Assembly: GCA_018053185.1 (NCBI GenBank)
Contig: JAGPLX010000013.1
Coordinates: forward strand, 1 to 53,993
Source of the DNA: Syntrophobacteraceae bacterium
GTDB lineage: Bacteria > Desulfobacterota > Syntrophobacteria > Syntrophobacterales > Syntrophobacteraceae
DNA length: 53,993 nt
Reading direction: 5' to 3'
The position numbers and the translations under genes were made by a program. Below are positions 31,022 through 40,468 of the stretch, in pieces. Below the pieces are notes generated by a model, which did not search any database, was not told the DNA's origin, and saw only the letters and a program-made list of their open reading frames with translations. Position 1 is the first letter of the stretch. Each line of letters begins with the position of its first letter.

Positions 31022-32413
31022 CTATTCGCCTGGAAGATCTTCCGGGGTCTTCTTCCCGGCCGTTTCAATGCCGTATTTTTTAATTTTGTAATGAATGGCC
31101 CTTCGGCTGATGCCCAGCAGTTGAGCCGCATCCTTTTGAACCCACCCCGCCTGTTGCAGGGCTCGAATGATGGCGTTTCGCTCGCTTTCCTCCAGGGACA
31201 GCGAGTCGGGGGGAGCAAGGGCAGGCTTGTGGCGGGCATGAGGCAGGCCGCTCAAATGCAGGTCGCTGGGGTGCAGAATTCCATTCTTGCACAGGACCAC
31301 CCCTGCCTCGAGGGCATTCTTGAGCTCCCGCACATTTCCCGGCCAGGGATATTCGCAGAGCCACCGGATCGTTTCGGGAGGAAGCATCACGACGGGCATC
31401 CCGTGGCCCTCGCAGAACTCCTTGACAAAATGCGCCGCCAGGAGCGGGATGTCCTCGCGACGTTCCCTCAAGGGGGGAATTCGGAGGGTCACCACGCGGA
31501 GGCGATAGTACAGATCTTCCCGAAAATTTCCCGACTCCACCTCCTCGGGCAGGTCCAGGTTGGTGGCCGAGATCACCCTGCAGCTCACGGGGATTTCCTT
31601 GAGGTCCCCGATCTTGCGAATCTTTCGATCCTCGAGGAACCTCAACAGACGAACCTGCATTTCGGGTGAAATATTGCCGATCTCGTCTAGAAAAAGAGTC
31701 CCCCGGTCCGAGGCTTCGATGAGGCCTTTCTTGTCCCGGATGGCATGGGTGAAAGCCCCTCGAACATGGCCGAAGAGTTCGCTTTCGAGGAGTCCGGTGG
31801 GTGTGGAACCGCAGTCCACGACTACGAACGGATGATCCCGACGTGGCCCTCTCTGGTGAATCAGGCGCGCCACCCGTTCCTTCCCGACCCCACTTTCTCC
31901 CAGGATCAAAACATTCACGTCGCTGGGAGCGATTCGATCAATCAGGTCGTAGAGCTCACTCATGGCAGGGCTCTTTCCACCTGACAGGACCTGGTGGATG
32001 GGGGGAAGTCCTTCGCCTCCGACTCTCGGATAGTGTTTCTTGAGAATTTCCTGCAGCTTTTGAAGGAGTTCCCGCCCGTCAAAAGGCTTGGTGAGGTACT
32101 CGACGGCACCGGCCTTGACGGCATGCACCGCGTCGGGGATGGTCCCATAGGCGGTGAGGAAGACCACCGGCAAATCGGGACGCAGGGCAAGGGCTTCGGC
32201 CAGGAGATCCATACCTCCCTTGCCCGGCATGCGGACGTCCGATATAAGCAGTTGCACGGGGTGAGCCTTGAGGAGGTCCAGGGCTCGATGAACATCCGTA
32301 GCCGTCAGAACCTGCAATCCCGCCGAGGAAAGGCGGGCGGCCAAGACTTCCAGGATATGCACGTCGTCGTCCACCGCGAGGACGATCGGCTTGGGGTTCG
32401 GGATTTTCTCCAC
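31022..32413 (-). CDS. NtrC-family sigma-54-dependent response regulator, GlrR-like, with GAFTHA loop
   Basis: 463 residues, GTG start (32413). Receiver domain 1-125 with acceptor Asp59 (LLISDVRMPG), Thr87 and Lys109. AAA+ domain ~145-385: Walker A GESGVGKE (172-179), Walker B GTLFLDEIG, R-finger region FREDLYYRLRV. The sigma-54 contact loop reads GAFTHA (219-224) instead of GAFTGA. Fis-type HTH at the C-terminus (DAAQLLGISRRAIHYKIKKYGI). It follows a lipoprotein and a sensor kinase, the same order as E. coli glrK-qseG-glrR, which answers envelope stress. Activation of sigma-54 promoters may be altered by the His in the loop. Confidence 0.9.
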   Translation of the reverse strand: MEKIPNPKPIVLAVDDDVHILEVLAARLSSAGLQVLTATDVHRALDLLKAHPVQLLISDVRMPGKGGMDLLAEALALRPDLPVVFLTAYGTIPDAVHAVKAGAVEYLTKPFDGRELLQKLQEILKKHYPRVGGEGLPPIHQVLSGGKSPAMSELYDLIDRIAPSDVNVLILGESGVGKERVARLIHQRGPRRDHPFVVVDCGSTPTGLLESELFGHVRGAFTHAIRDKKGLIEASDRGTLFLDEIGNISPEMQVRLLRFLEDRKIRKIGDLKEIPVSCRVISATNLDLPEEVESGNFREDLYYRLRVVTLRIPPLRERREDIPLLAAHFVKEFCEGHGMPVVMLPPETIRWLCEYPWPGNVRELKNALEAGVVLCKNGILHPSDLHLSGLPHARHKPALAPPDSLSLEESERNAIIRALQQAGWVQKDAAQLLGISRRAIHYKIKKYGIETAGKKTPEDLPGE

Positions 32414-32425
32414 AGACTGCCTTTC

Positions 32426-33130
32426 TCAAGGGGCCGAGGCCTCCTTCTTTTTCTCCTGAATCTTCAGGTGAATCGCTTCAAGGGAGTCGATCTGGTTTCT
32501 GAGCCGTCGGATCTCTTTCTCCTTGGTTTCCAGCCTCCTGCTCAACTGGTCCATCTCTTTCTCCCTCTCACGAAGGAGGTTTTTATATTCCTGAAGAGAT
32601 CTGTAAAGCAGGATATTTTTGGACTCTATCATTTTCCGAGTTTGAGCGGCTTTTTCGGACTGAGCGTCCACCAGGATAGGCTGGGTCACACGTTCCAGGA
32701 AGGGGGTGATCATTCGAGGGTCTTCTTCGTAATCCTTGGAGGGCGCCTGCTTGCTCCAGCATTCCCAAAGAATGAGGGCATCGCTGAATTCATCGGGGGT
32801 CTGTGCCAGGATCAATCGAGTGCAGGCCAAGGCGTACAGGGCCTTCTGCGAAAGAGAAGGGTTTTCTGCGCTCTCGGCCAGGGACTCGAAATAGGCCAGG
32901 GCATTGTGGTAGTCCTCCCGACGGAAGGCATCGATCCCCTCCTCCCAGGTCCTTCGCTCCGCATCGGAGATAAATATTTTGGGGGGAGGAATTACAGTGG
33001 GGTCCTTTCCAGGTCCGGCAGTGCCCGACATGGAGCTGCAGCCCCCCAAGAGCGATCCTCCCAGAAAGATGATTCCCAAAATCCAGATCCAGGACATGTT
33101 GTTTCTCCGCGTGGTCATGCAGGAACCCAT
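32426..33130 (-). CDS. QseG/YfhG-like lipoprotein of the two-component locus
   Basis: 234 residues from ATG 33130, with GGAGGAATG 6-8 nt upstream, 4 bp after the kinase stop. A signal sequence ends in a lipobox LLGGC (WIWILGIIFLGGSLLGGC), so it is a lipoprotein. The middle looks helical/TPR-like (EGIDAFRREDYHNALAYFESLAES). The C-terminal ~60 residues form a charged coiled coil (LREREKEMDQLSRRLETKEKEIRRLRNQIDSLEAI). Position between kinase and regulator matches QseG (YfhG), an outer-membrane lipoprotein that modulates the QseE/GlrK kinase. The sequence match itself is weak; the call rests on position and architecture. Confidence 0.75.
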   Translation of the reverse strand: MGSCMTTRRNNMSWIWILGIIFLGGSLLGGCSSMSGTAGPGKDPTVIPPPKIFISDAERRTWEEGIDAFRREDYHNALAYFESLAESAENPSLSQKALYALACTRLILAQTPDEFSDALILWECWSKQAPSKDYEEDPRMITPFLERVTQPILVDAQSEKAAQTRKMIESKNILLYRSLQEYKNLLREREKEMDQLSRRLETKEKEIRRLRNQIDSLEAIHLKIQEKKKEASAP

Positions 33131-33134
33131 GGTC

Positions 33135-34592
33135 TCATTCCTCCGGTGCGGCGGGAAGAGTGAAACCGAAAGTGCTCCCGCGCCCCAGCTGACTTTCCGC
33201 CCAGATATTTCCCCCGTGGGCTTCCACGATATGCTTGGATATACTGAGTCCCAGGCCGACTCCATCCATCTGTTTGCGCACACCCGAAGCCCGGTAATAC
33301 TTGTGAAACACCATCGGCAGCTCCTCCTGAGGGATCCCCGGGCCTGCATCGGTGACGGAAAATCTCAATCGTGGGGTTCCTTCTCCATGGTCCGGTCCCA
33401 CCTCGACCAGGATTTCGGTGCCCCGCTCCGAGAACTTGATGGCATTTCCGATAAGATTCAACAGGACCTGTTGAAGGTGTTGCCCATCGGCCATGACGCA
33501 GGGAAGGTGCTCAGCCACCTTCGACGAGATTCGAATTCCCTTGGCCTCCGCTGCAGGAGCCAACCGATCGATACTGCCCGTCACAAAGGTCGATGGATCG
33601 ATGGGAACGGGATTGATCTTGAGCGCCCCGGCCTCCAGTCGAGAAACCTGGAGGAGGTGGTTCAAGAGATCGCAAATTCGCTCGATTTCACTGCTGGCGA
33701 TCTCAAGAAACCGTCGCTGCCGTTCGTTGATCTCCCCCATGACCTCTTCAACGATCAGATTGACGGACTCACGAATGGACGTGAGAGGTGTTCGGATTTC
33801 ATGGCTCAACATGGAAATGAAATCCGATCGGATGCGTTCTTCCTCCTTCAGTCTGACTGCCATTTCGTTGAAAGCCCCGGCCAGTTCCCCGAATTCATCC
33901 TTGGAGGAGATTCGAATGGGTTCACGGAGTCCCTCGTGGGAAATATCTCGAATGCCCTTGCGAAGCTCCCGCAAAGGCCTGTTCATCGAATGGGTGAGAA
34001 AGATGCTTCCCATGAGACCCACCAGGATCGAAGCACCCAACCCCAAGAGGCCCCACCTCACCGCCATGCGGCCCCGGTGATTCAGATTTCTCATCTCCAA
34101 TTCGATAGCGAGTTCGTTGTTGGCTCGAGCCTTCGAGATGCGCTGAACCCAATCGTTCAAGATGGCTTCCGGGATCCAGAGCACCTTGGAGGGTTCTTCT
34201 TCGTCCAAGCTTTCCCCCGATTGGGGCAACTGAGCCCGGTAGTGCTGATAAAGCTTTTCCCACGGGTCCTCCGGATTGCTTTCCTGCGACTTGAGGAGAA
34301 GGATTTCCTCCAGGTTTTGCTGAAATTCGCGTTGAGCCGTGATGAAATACTGCTTGTAATCTTGCTTCTTCAGGAGATCGTACTTGCTCTGGCTTTCCTC
34401 CATCCACAGGAGGCTCTCGATCATTTTCTTGGATGCCGAGGAAATCTTGTAGTTCCTGTTGACCAGGTTCTCGGAAATGGTGACGATCTGCCGTATGTGA
34501 AAAAAAAGCACCAGGATGGTGGCATAGAAGATGAAAACCATGGCGCAATACCACACAAACAACTTCATCATGATGCCAAATCGGATTTTCAT
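33135..34592 (-). CDS. Sensor histidine kinase, GlrK/QseE-like
   Basis: 485 residues. TM1 ~10-32 (LFVWYCAMVFIFYATILVLFF), a ~145-residue periplasmic helical region, TM2 ~178-200 (VRWGLLGLGASILVGLMGSIF), HAMP domain (NRPLRELRKGIRDIS...DEFGELAGAFNEMAVRL), and HisKA with phospho-acceptor His264 (MLSHEIRTPLTSI). The HATPase has N-box NLIGNAIKFSERG, G1 DAGPGI and G2 GVGLGLSI. It is the inner-membrane sensor for the adjacent sigma-54 regulator; the HK-lipoprotein-RR order is that of glrK-qseG-glrR. The signal is unknown. Its long 5' leader contains a hairpin with a U-tract. Confidence 0.92.
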   Translation of the reverse strand: MKIRFGIMMKLFVWYCAMVFIFYATILVLFFHIRQIVTISENLVNRNYKISSASKKMIESLLWMEESQSKYDLLKKQDYKQYFITAQREFQQNLEEILLLKSQESNPEDPWEKLYQHYRAQLPQSGESLDEEEPSKVLWIPEAILNDWVQRISKARANNELAIELEMRNLNHRGRMAVRWGLLGLGASILVGLMGSIFLTHSMNRPLRELRKGIRDISHEGLREPIRISSKDEFGELAGAFNEMAVRLKEEERIRSDFISMLSHEIRTPLTSIRESVNLIVEEVMGEINERQRRFLEIASSEIERICDLLNHLLQVSRLEAGALKINPVPIDPSTFVTGSIDRLAPAAEAKGIRISSKVAEHLPCVMADGQHLQQVLLNLIGNAIKFSERGTEILVEVGPDHGEGTPRLRFSVTDAGPGIPQEELPMVFHKYYRASGVRKQMDGVGLGLSISKHIVEAHGGNIWAESQLGRGSTFGFTLPAAPEE

Positions 34593-35083
34593 CGGCTTTC
34601 CGGTTGACCTTTCCGGCTCATGTTCTCTCCCTCACACAGGCAGGATCAGAAACATTTGACCACCGGGAACCGGCGCCCCCGTGTTCCCGGGTTCTCGATA
34701 GGACCTGGTCGGCGCAGGAATTCCGTCTCCAGGAGGAAAACCACCGTCACAAAAAGATGTTCTTTCCAGGGGAGAACATCGCAAGGGTTCTTTCGAACCA
34801 AGGATTTGCACGCGACTTGCCCTAGCTCACCTGGAAATCATAGTAGAGAAGAAGATGGGAGTCAATCGCACCCGAAGCCCGAAAGCTGGATGGCCCGCGT
34901 GCGGGGCAGGACTGATCGGAAGTTCAGGGGGCTGCGGCGTTTACGACTTCACTCGTAGAAGGAATAGCTCTAAAATAACCCGGAAGGTTTCCTCCTATGC
35001 CGACCGTGCCGAGATAGAGACGTGGGTCGGAGTGGGGGAAGGATCGGGCCGGACCAAAGGCCCCTGCCCCTTTCCACAACCGC
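34593..35083. other. Divergent intergenic region between the kinase operon and the exported glycosidase-like gene
   Basis: 491 bp without a supported gene. It contains the hairpin group near 34670-34800 on the kinase side. On the glycosidase side there is ordinary sequence with no clear promoter hexamers. I found no tRNA, no repeat copy and no coding-like stretch. Confidence 0.5.
34751..34780 (-). terminator. Terminator-like hairpin in the leader of the kinase operon
   Basis: Minus strand: GATGTTCT (34780-34773) pairs with AGAACATC (34763-34756) across a 9-nt loop and is followed by TTTTT (34755-34751). It lies ~160 nt before the kinase ATG. It could end antisense or leaky transcription, or act as an attenuator. 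A smaller GGTTC/GAACC hairpin (34786-34799) and a CCGGGAAC/GTTCCCGG hairpin (near 34670-34700) flank it. Confidence 0.45.
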
Positions 35084-35956
35084 ATGAGGTCTATCCGCAT
35101 GCAAATGAAGGTCATGGCCCGCAGGGTTTTATACGGCTTACTCCTGGTTTGCTGGTGGATTCCCCTGTCTCACCCGGCCTACGGGAACGAAAACAGCTCA
35201 TGGAAGAGAATCGAGGATGGGCTCCACCTCGGAACGTTCGATGCCCCTAAAAAGTCCGAAACCGGCGACTCGAAAATCACCGTGCTGAAGGCGGATCCGA
35301 ACCTTTATTCCCTCAAACTCCTGTGCGCTTCGGAACACGACTGGAAAAAGCTCACGTTGAAGGAGTGGTGCCGCCGGTTCCAACTGTTGGCGGGAGTGAA
35401 CGCAGGTATGTATCAGGAGGATGGATTCACGAGCGTTGGCTATATGAAAAACTTCCTCCACTTCAACAACCCTCGTCTCAACGGAAACAACACCATTTTG
35501 GCCTTCAATCCCGTCGATCCATCCCTTCCGGGGACATGGATCATTGACCGGGAATGCCACGACTTCCATTCCCTCAAGAGGAAATATCAGACCATGATCC
35601 AGAGCATCCGGATGATTTCTTGCCGACAGGAAAATGTCTGGAGCTCCCAGGAGGGAAAGTGGAGCATCGCGGCATTCGGGATCGACTCTGCGGACAACCT
35701 GCTGTTTCTGTTTTCCCAGTCGCCCTTTTCGGTTCATGATTTCATCGACAATCTGCTGACCCTTCCCCTGTCCATCCGGAGTGCCATGTACCTGGAGGGA
35801 GGGCCGCAGGCCGGATTCTATCTTTCGGTCGGCGATACGGAAATGGAAAAACATGGAAACGTGGAGACCGGATTCGGGCAAACGAGCATGTTCCACATGG
35901 CCTGGCCTATCCCCAACGTTCTTGGATTGGTTCGTAAACCAAGGGAGGCTTCGTAG
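35084..35956 (+). CDS. Exported phosphodiester-glycosidase-like protein (NAGPA domain)
   Basis: 290 residues. N-terminal signal peptide (VLYGLLLVCWWIPLSHPAYG). The body matches the phosphodiester glycosidase family (DUF2233/NAGPA): LLAGVNAGMYQEDGFTSVGYMKN, NGNNTILAFNP, AAFGIDSADNLLFLFSQSPFSVHDFIDNLL and MYLEGGPQAGFYLSVGD. The family hydrolyses sugar phosphodiesters, for example on exopolysaccharide or uncovering enzyme substrates; here it would act in the periplasm. Several ATGs lie close together (35084, 35099, 35105, 35114), so the exact start is uncertain. It stands alone, with a 635-bp gap downstream. Confidence 0.82.
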   Translation: MRSIRMQMKVMARRVLYGLLLVCWWIPLSHPAYGNENSSWKRIEDGLHLGTFDAPKKSETGDSKITVLKADPNLYSLKLLCASEHDWKKLTLKEWCRRFQLLAGVNAGMYQEDGFTSVGYMKNFLHFNNPRLNGNNTILAFNPVDPSLPGTWIIDRECHDFHSLKRKYQTMIQSIRMISCRQENVWSSQEGKWSIAAFGIDSADNLLFLFSQSPFSVHDFIDNLLTLPLSIRSAMYLEGGPQAGFYLSVGDTEMEKHGNVETGFGQTSMFHMAWPIPNVLGLVRKPREAS

Positions 35957-36591
35957 TTGCCGTTCCGGCAAGAGGCCGGGTTCGTTCCGGAGGGAAGGTT
36001 CGTGCCGGACAGCCCCCGCCAGGGTTGCAACCGGGCCGGCGGTGGTAGGAATGGAGAGGATATTCCACCATCATTCTGCCGGTGACCCCTTTGTCCGGGC
36101 ATACCTCAGCACAGGTGCCGTCTCGATCACACAGGGTCAGATCGACCTTGAGCAGACTCAGGGGTGGATTCCTTGCACCCCCAAAACCGTGAAATGCCGC
36201 TCACAAGCTTTCCTTCTCCGTATTGCCATATTGCCATTGTTGCACCCGGAAAAAGCTCGCCCTCCTCCCCCACCCCGAACCACCGAATCCCCCTGTGAAG
36301 GCACAGATGGAAACCCTCGATGCGGGACGGCTTGGGTGGGGAGTGGGTTCACCGGGACGCACCCTCTTTCCTTCGTCAAAACAATTGTCGTCGAACCCTC
36401 TTCTTTCCTACCGCGCTACTCATTCCCGTCCCGAAAACAACCTCGGGAGATCCTCCTTGTCTCTTCCAAAAACCAGTGGACAGCCCATGGGAATTCATTT
36501 ATGGAGCAATGAGATTCGGGGAAGGGCGGCTCATTGCCCAAAAGCAGAATGTCCCGCTCATATTCCATCGCATGGAGGTGCCCATCGTTCC
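35957..36591. other. Long intergenic region with a possible ferredoxin-motif remnant
   Basis: 635 bp with no intact gene. On the minus strand around 36075-36149 one frame reads VDLTLCDRDGTCAEVCPDKG, a ferredoxin-like motif with Asp at the second Cys position. A stop lies 17 codons before it and no start codon follows, so it is not a working gene. The rest shows no promoter, repeat or RNA gene that I can support. Confidence 0.4.
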
Positions 36592-37176
36592 ATGAGTCCT
36601 CGAGCCATGAACTCCTTTTTTTCCGAAAATTCGGATCCGCGCGGCATGCTCTTTTCGGCTTCGAGATGGTTCTACACCTTTGTTCGAATATCGCTGGGGA
36701 TTGTATTCCTTCTGGCAAGCGTGGACAAGATTCTCCACCCGGAGGAATTTGCCGCGATCGTTCACAATTACCGGATCGTCCCCGCAAAGCTGGTCAACTT
36801 ACCCGCGATCATCCTTCCCTGGATTGAGTTCCTCCTGGGCCTTCTTCTCATCATAGGATGGTGGATGCCCGGGGCTGTGTTGCTCAGCTGCACCCTGCTG
36901 ACCGTGTTTCTTGGGATCCTCGGGTTCAATGCGGCTCGCGGCCTCGATGTTCAATGTGGGTGCTTCTCCACATCTCCAGAGAGTGCCAGCCACAACCTTT
37001 GGTATATCGTTCGGGATGTAGGTTTCTGGCTCATGGCTCTGTATTTGGCCCTCCAGGTTTTTCTGAAGAGGAGGACCGGGATCGGGGGGAGACTACCCGA
37101 GGAGACAGGCGGTCCTCCCCCTCCGCCCGGGTGCCCTCTGGATGCCGGAAGGTTGAATGACCGGGATGCCCCATGA
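36592..37176 (+). CDS. MauE/DoxX-like membrane protein
   Basis: 194 residues; start ATG about 12 nt after GGAGGT (an ATG five codons later is possible). Four to five TM helices: FVRISLGIVFLLASVDKILHPEEFAAIVHNYRIVP, LPWIEFLLGLLLIIGWWMPGAVLLSCTLLTVFLGILGFNAARGLDVQCGCF, LWYIVRDVGFWLMALYLAL. The 'DKI(L)xPExFA' start and the CGCF pair are typical of the MauE/DoxX superfamily, whose members support disulfide or redox maturation of exported proteins. The tail is Gly/Pro-rich. The DUF4412-like exported protein follows 30 bp later and is probably co-transcribed. Confidence 0.85.
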   Translation: MSPRAMNSFFSENSDPRGMLFSASRWFYTFVRISLGIVFLLASVDKILHPEEFAAIVHNYRIVPAKLVNLPAIILPWIEFLLGLLLIIGWWMPGAVLLSCTLLTVFLGILGFNAARGLDVQCGCFSTSPESASHNLWYIVRDVGFWLMALYLALQVFLKRRTGIGGRLPEETGGPPPPPGCPLDAGRLNDRDAP

Positions 37177-37206
37177 ATGGACCACTAAAACTAATGAGGT
37201 GATCTT

Positions 37207-37977
37207 ATGAAGAAGAAATGGCTTAGACCTTTCCTGGCCTTCCTCGGGATGTGCGTCTTTGGATGGAGTTCGGCAAGTCCTACCCTGGCCGACATCTTCA
37301 TGAAGCAACAGCAGCACATCGATGGTTTCACCATTATGGGTCAGACACAACCACCCAGGGATAGCATCCAGACCATCTGGATGTCGGAAGATAAACTGCG
37401 AAGCGACGACGATGAACACTCGGTCCTCGTCCGTTTGGACAAACGAACCATCTACTTGATCGACCATGCCCGAAAAGCATACGAGATAGTGCCCATGGAC
37501 ACCGGCAAAATGGCCGCCGAAGCCATAGATGACGAGGAAGATATGGCCCCTGGCGGGAGGAAGATACAGGTGACGGTGACCGAAACCGGGGAGAAGAAGA
37601 AGATCAACGACTGGAATTGCAGGAAGTACATCCAGAAGGTAGTCACCGTGATGGGGCCGATGACCTCGGAAGTGTGGGCCACGGAGGACATCAAGATTGA
37701 CGACAGCCTCTATGCCCGCTTCAGCGCCGCAATGCTCGCCATGCAACCGGGCCTGAGCGAGAATCTCGGCGCCCTGACGGAGGAAATGAAAAAAATCCGT
37801 GGAGTTCCCGTGTTGACAACCACCACAACGAGGGTCATGAACAGCACCATGAAGTCCTCCCAGAAGCTCCTGGAATTCAAGGAAGGAAAAGCACCGGCGG
37901 GAACCTTTGATTTGCCCGGAGGGTATACCCGACAGTCCTTGGGGGAAGGAGGCGTCACCAGGAGGAAGCGGCCATGA
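37207..37977 (+). CDS. Exported DUF4412-type protein
   Basis: 256 residues with a signal peptide (FLAFLGMCVFGWSSASPTLA). The pattern DIFMKQQQHIDGFTIMGQTQ...QTIWMSEDKLRSDD...VRLDKRTIYLIDHARKAYEIVPM, later WNCRKYIQKV, resembles DUF4412 secreted proteins, which share the 'outer-membrane lipoprotein carrier-like' beta fold. No catalytic motif is visible. Coupled loosely to the MauE-like gene; only one Cys (WNC) remains in the mature part. Function unknown. Confidence 0.7.
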   Translation: MKKKWLRPFLAFLGMCVFGWSSASPTLADIFMKQQQHIDGFTIMGQTQPPRDSIQTIWMSEDKLRSDDDEHSVLVRLDKRTIYLIDHARKAYEIVPMDTGKMAAEAIDDEEDMAPGGRKIQVTVTETGEKKKINDWNCRKYIQKVVTVMGPMTSEVWATEDIKIDDSLYARFSAAMLAMQPGLSENLGALTEEMKKIRGVPVLTTTTTRVMNSTMKSSQKLLEFKEGKAPAGTFDLPGGYTRQSLGEGGVTRRKRP

Positions 37978-38133
37978 GGACGGAGCAGCGTGAAGGCTTT
38001 ATGGCGCGGCAGGTCCGGTACCAGCCGTCCCCTCTTATGTCGTTTCTTGTCCCAGCAAGATAGCGCTATTCTCAAAAGGAAGATGGGAGAGAGTTTCCGG
38101 AAACCTCGCGGTAACCCAAGATGAGGAGATTGA

Positions 38134-38706
38134 GTGGTGAGTACGGAGAACATCGGCGCAAGGATTCGAGGTTTTCGTGAGCATAGGGGGATGAGCCTGG
38201 CAGAATTGGCCGAGCGCACAGGCCTGGACGATCAGTTTGTCCAGGCGGTCGAGCAGGAGAACGTCTATCCGTCTCTGGGTCCTCTTCTCAAAATCGCCAG
38301 AGTTCTGGGAATCCGTCTGGGGACGTTTCTGGACGATCAAGTCAGCAATGATCCCCTGATCGTTCGCACCGAGGAACGGAAAGAAGAACTCAGCATGCTG
38401 ACTAGAAAGGGAAGGCCCGTAGCCTTGAAGTTCTATTCCCTGGGACGAGGAAAAAGTGATCGGCACATGGAACCCTTTTTTGTGGAGGTTCTGCCGGAAT
38501 CCGCCGCTGAAAAGAAGCTTTCCTCCCATGAAGGAGAAGAGTTCATTGTAGTCCTGGCGGGGGAAATCGAGGTGACTTACGGGAAAGACACCCATGTCCT
38601 CAAGGCGGGGGACAGCATTTATTACAACTCTGTTGTTCCCCACCATGTCAGTTGTCGAAGCGACGGCAAGGCGGAAATTTACGCGGTACTCTATTTCCCC
38701 GACTAG
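38134..38706 (+). CDS. XRE-family transcriptional regulator with C-terminal cupin
   Basis: 190 residues with a GTG start (two consecutive GTGs) after GAGGAG. HTH_3 domain ~6-62 (GARIRGFREHRGMSLAELAERTGLDDQFVQAVEQENVYPSLGPLLKIARVLGI). Cupin ~110-188: SSHEGEEFIVVLAGEIEVTYGKDTHVLKAGDSIYYNSVVPHHV. The single-cupin XRE proteins sense small ligands and often control the adjacent metabolic gene. Here an acyl-CoA synthetase begins 99 bp downstream, a pairing common in fatty-acid-degrading Desulfobacterota, so it likely regulates that gene. Confidence 0.9.
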   Translation: MVSTENIGARIRGFREHRGMSLAELAERTGLDDQFVQAVEQENVYPSLGPLLKIARVLGIRLGTFLDDQVSNDPLIVRTEERKEELSMLTRKGRPVALKFYSLGRGKSDRHMEPFFVEVLPESAAEKKLSSHEGEEFIVVLAGEIEVTYGKDTHVLKAGDSIYYNSVVPHHVSCRSDGKAEIYAVLYFPD

Positions 38707-38739
38707 TAGAGACCTGGTGAAACGATGCATCCCTCGAAC

Positions 38740-38787
38740 GGCTGTGCCCACGAGAAGCGGATGCTGAATTTTGCCGTGTTATGCCGG
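38740..38787 (+). repeat. 48-bp dispersed repeat, copy B, upstream of the acyl-CoA synthetase
   Basis: The partner of 4267-4314 (39/48 identical, no gap). It lies between the XRE-cupin stop and the acyl-CoA synthetase start, in frame with the latter, so an upstream ATG (38725) would add it as an N-terminal extension. A better start with GAGGTG in front is the ATG at 38806. I found no third copy in the window. Confidence 0.45.
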
Positions 38788-38805
38788 CCAACATGCGAGG
38801 TGACC

Positions 38806-40455
38806 ATGGACGAACCCAAACTGTTTTCTCTGACGCTCGGTCAAGTCCTGGCCCGGACTATCGCCGCCTACCCGGACAACGACGCCGTGGTGTACACGGA
38901 CCGCAATTTCCGCCTCACCTACCGCCAATTCGGGGACCTCGTGGACCGCCTGGCCAAAGGCCTCATGGCCCTCGGAGTCCGGAAGGGAGAGAAGATTGCC
39001 ATATGGGCCACCAACGTCCCTCACTGGGTAGTGCTTCAGTTTGCCGCAGCGAAGATCGGGGCCATTCTTGTCACGGTGAACACCCTCTACAAGAGCACCG
39101 AACTGGCCTACATCCTGCGTCAGTCTGAAAGCGAAAATATTTTCATCATCGATGGTTACCGGGACACGGACTACCTCCAGACCCTTTACGAACTGGTCCC
39201 GGAACTAAAAACCCAGCAGCGCGGCTTCCTGAAAAGCTCCGACTTTCCGCACCTGAGACGGGTCTTCTTTCTGGGACATGAAAAGCACCGCGGGATGTAC
39301 TCCCTTGCCGAGCTACTCACCATGAGCAGCATGGTCAGCGACGAGGAATACCTGGCCCGTCAGGCATCCCTGGACCCCCACGACGTGGTGAACATGCAAT
39401 ACACCTCGGGGACCACCGGTTTTCCCAAGGGGGTGATGCTCACCCATTACAACATCGGCAACAACGGCTACTGGATCGGGGCAAATCAGCTCTTGGGCCC
39501 TAAGGATCGAGTTTGTCTCCCTGTTCCCCTATTTCACTGCTTCGGCTGTGTTCTCGGGGTCCTGGCGGCCATCCCCCACGGGTCTACCCTGGTGATTCTC
39601 GAAACCTTCGATCCCGTTCAGGTCATGGCCTCGGTCGAGATGGAGAAATGCACCTCCTTGCTTGGGGTACCCACCATGTTCATCGCTGTGCTGGATCACA
39701 AACTCTTCCACAAGTTCGATTTCAGCAGCTTACGAACGGGCATCATGGCGGGTTCCCCCTGCCCGGTGGAAGTCATGAAGATGGTGATGGACAAAATGAA
39801 TATGAAGGAAATCACCATCTGCTACGGACTCACGGAAAATTCTCCCGTGGTCACCCAGACTCGGGTGGACGATGAAATCCGCAAGCGAGTGGAAACGGTG
39901 GGCCGTCCCATGCCCGGGATTGAAGTGAGAATCGTGGATCCCGAAACCAATGTTCCTGTGGGCGTCGGGGTTCAGGGAGAATTATGCTGCCGTGGGTATA
40001 GTGTCATGAAAGGATATTACAAAATGCCCGAAGCCACCTCCCAGGCCATCGACCCCGATGGCTGGCTCCATTCGGGGGACCTGGCCGTGATGGACGAGGA
40101 CGGCTATGTTTCCATCACGGGCCGTTATAAGGACATGATCATTCGAGGGGGGGAAAATATCTATCCCAGGGAAATCGAGGAGTTCCTCTACCAGATGGAG
40201 GGAATCCTGGACGTACAGGTCGTGGGAGTCCCCGACCGCAAATACGGTGAGGAGGTTGGGGCCTTCGTTATCCGGCGCGAAGGTTTTGACTACTCTCCCG
40301 AGGACATCCGGGATTTTTGCCGCGGGAAGATCGCCCGGTACAAGATCCCGAAATACATCGCATTTGTCAAAAGCTACCCCATGACGGCCAGCGGAAAGAT
40401 CCAGAAGTACAAGCTTCGGGAAATGGCTGCGGAGATGTTCGGGGACGGCGATTGA
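38806..40455 (+). CDS. AMP-dependent acyl-CoA synthetase
   Basis: 549 residues from ATG 38806. It activates a carboxylic acid to acyl-AMP and then acyl-CoA. Motifs: P-loop [33 protein letters not shown] (acyl-adenylate contact), [42 protein letters not shown], and catalytic Lys in [15 protein letters not shown]. It belongs to the FadD/medium-chain ligase-like group; fatty acid, benzoate-type or other substrates cannot be separated by eye. Preceded by the XRE-cupin regulator and followed 13 bp later by the zinc-ribbon membrane protein, likely in one transcript. Confidence 0.92.
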   Translation: MDEPKLFSLTLGQVLARTIAAYPDNDAVVYTDRNFRLTYRQFGDLVDRLAKGLMALGVRKGEKIAIWATNVPHWVVLQFAAAKIGAILVTVNTLYKSTELAYILRQSESENIFIIDGYRDTDYLQTLYELVPELKTQQRGFLKSSDFPHLRRVFFLGHEKHRGMYSLAELLTMSSMVSDEEYLARQASLDPHDVVNMQYTSGTTGFPKGVMLTHYNIGNNGYWIGANQLLGPKDRVCLPVPLFHCFGCVLGVLAAIPHGSTLVILETFDPVQVMASVEMEKCTSLLGVPTMFIAVLDHKLFHKFDFSSLRTGIMAGSPCPVEVMKMVMDKMNMKEITICYGLTENSPVVTQTRVDDEIRKRVETVGRPMPGIEVRIVDPETNVPVGVGVQGELCCRGYSVMKGYYKMPEATSQAIDPDGWLHSGDLAVMDEDGYVSITGRYKDMIIRGGENIYPREIEEFLYQMEGILDVQVVGVPDRKYGEEVGAFVIRREGFDYSPEDIRDFCRGKIARYKIPKYIAFVKSYPMTASGKIQKYKLREMAAEMFGDGD

Positions 40456-40468
40456 GAGGGGATGAAGA

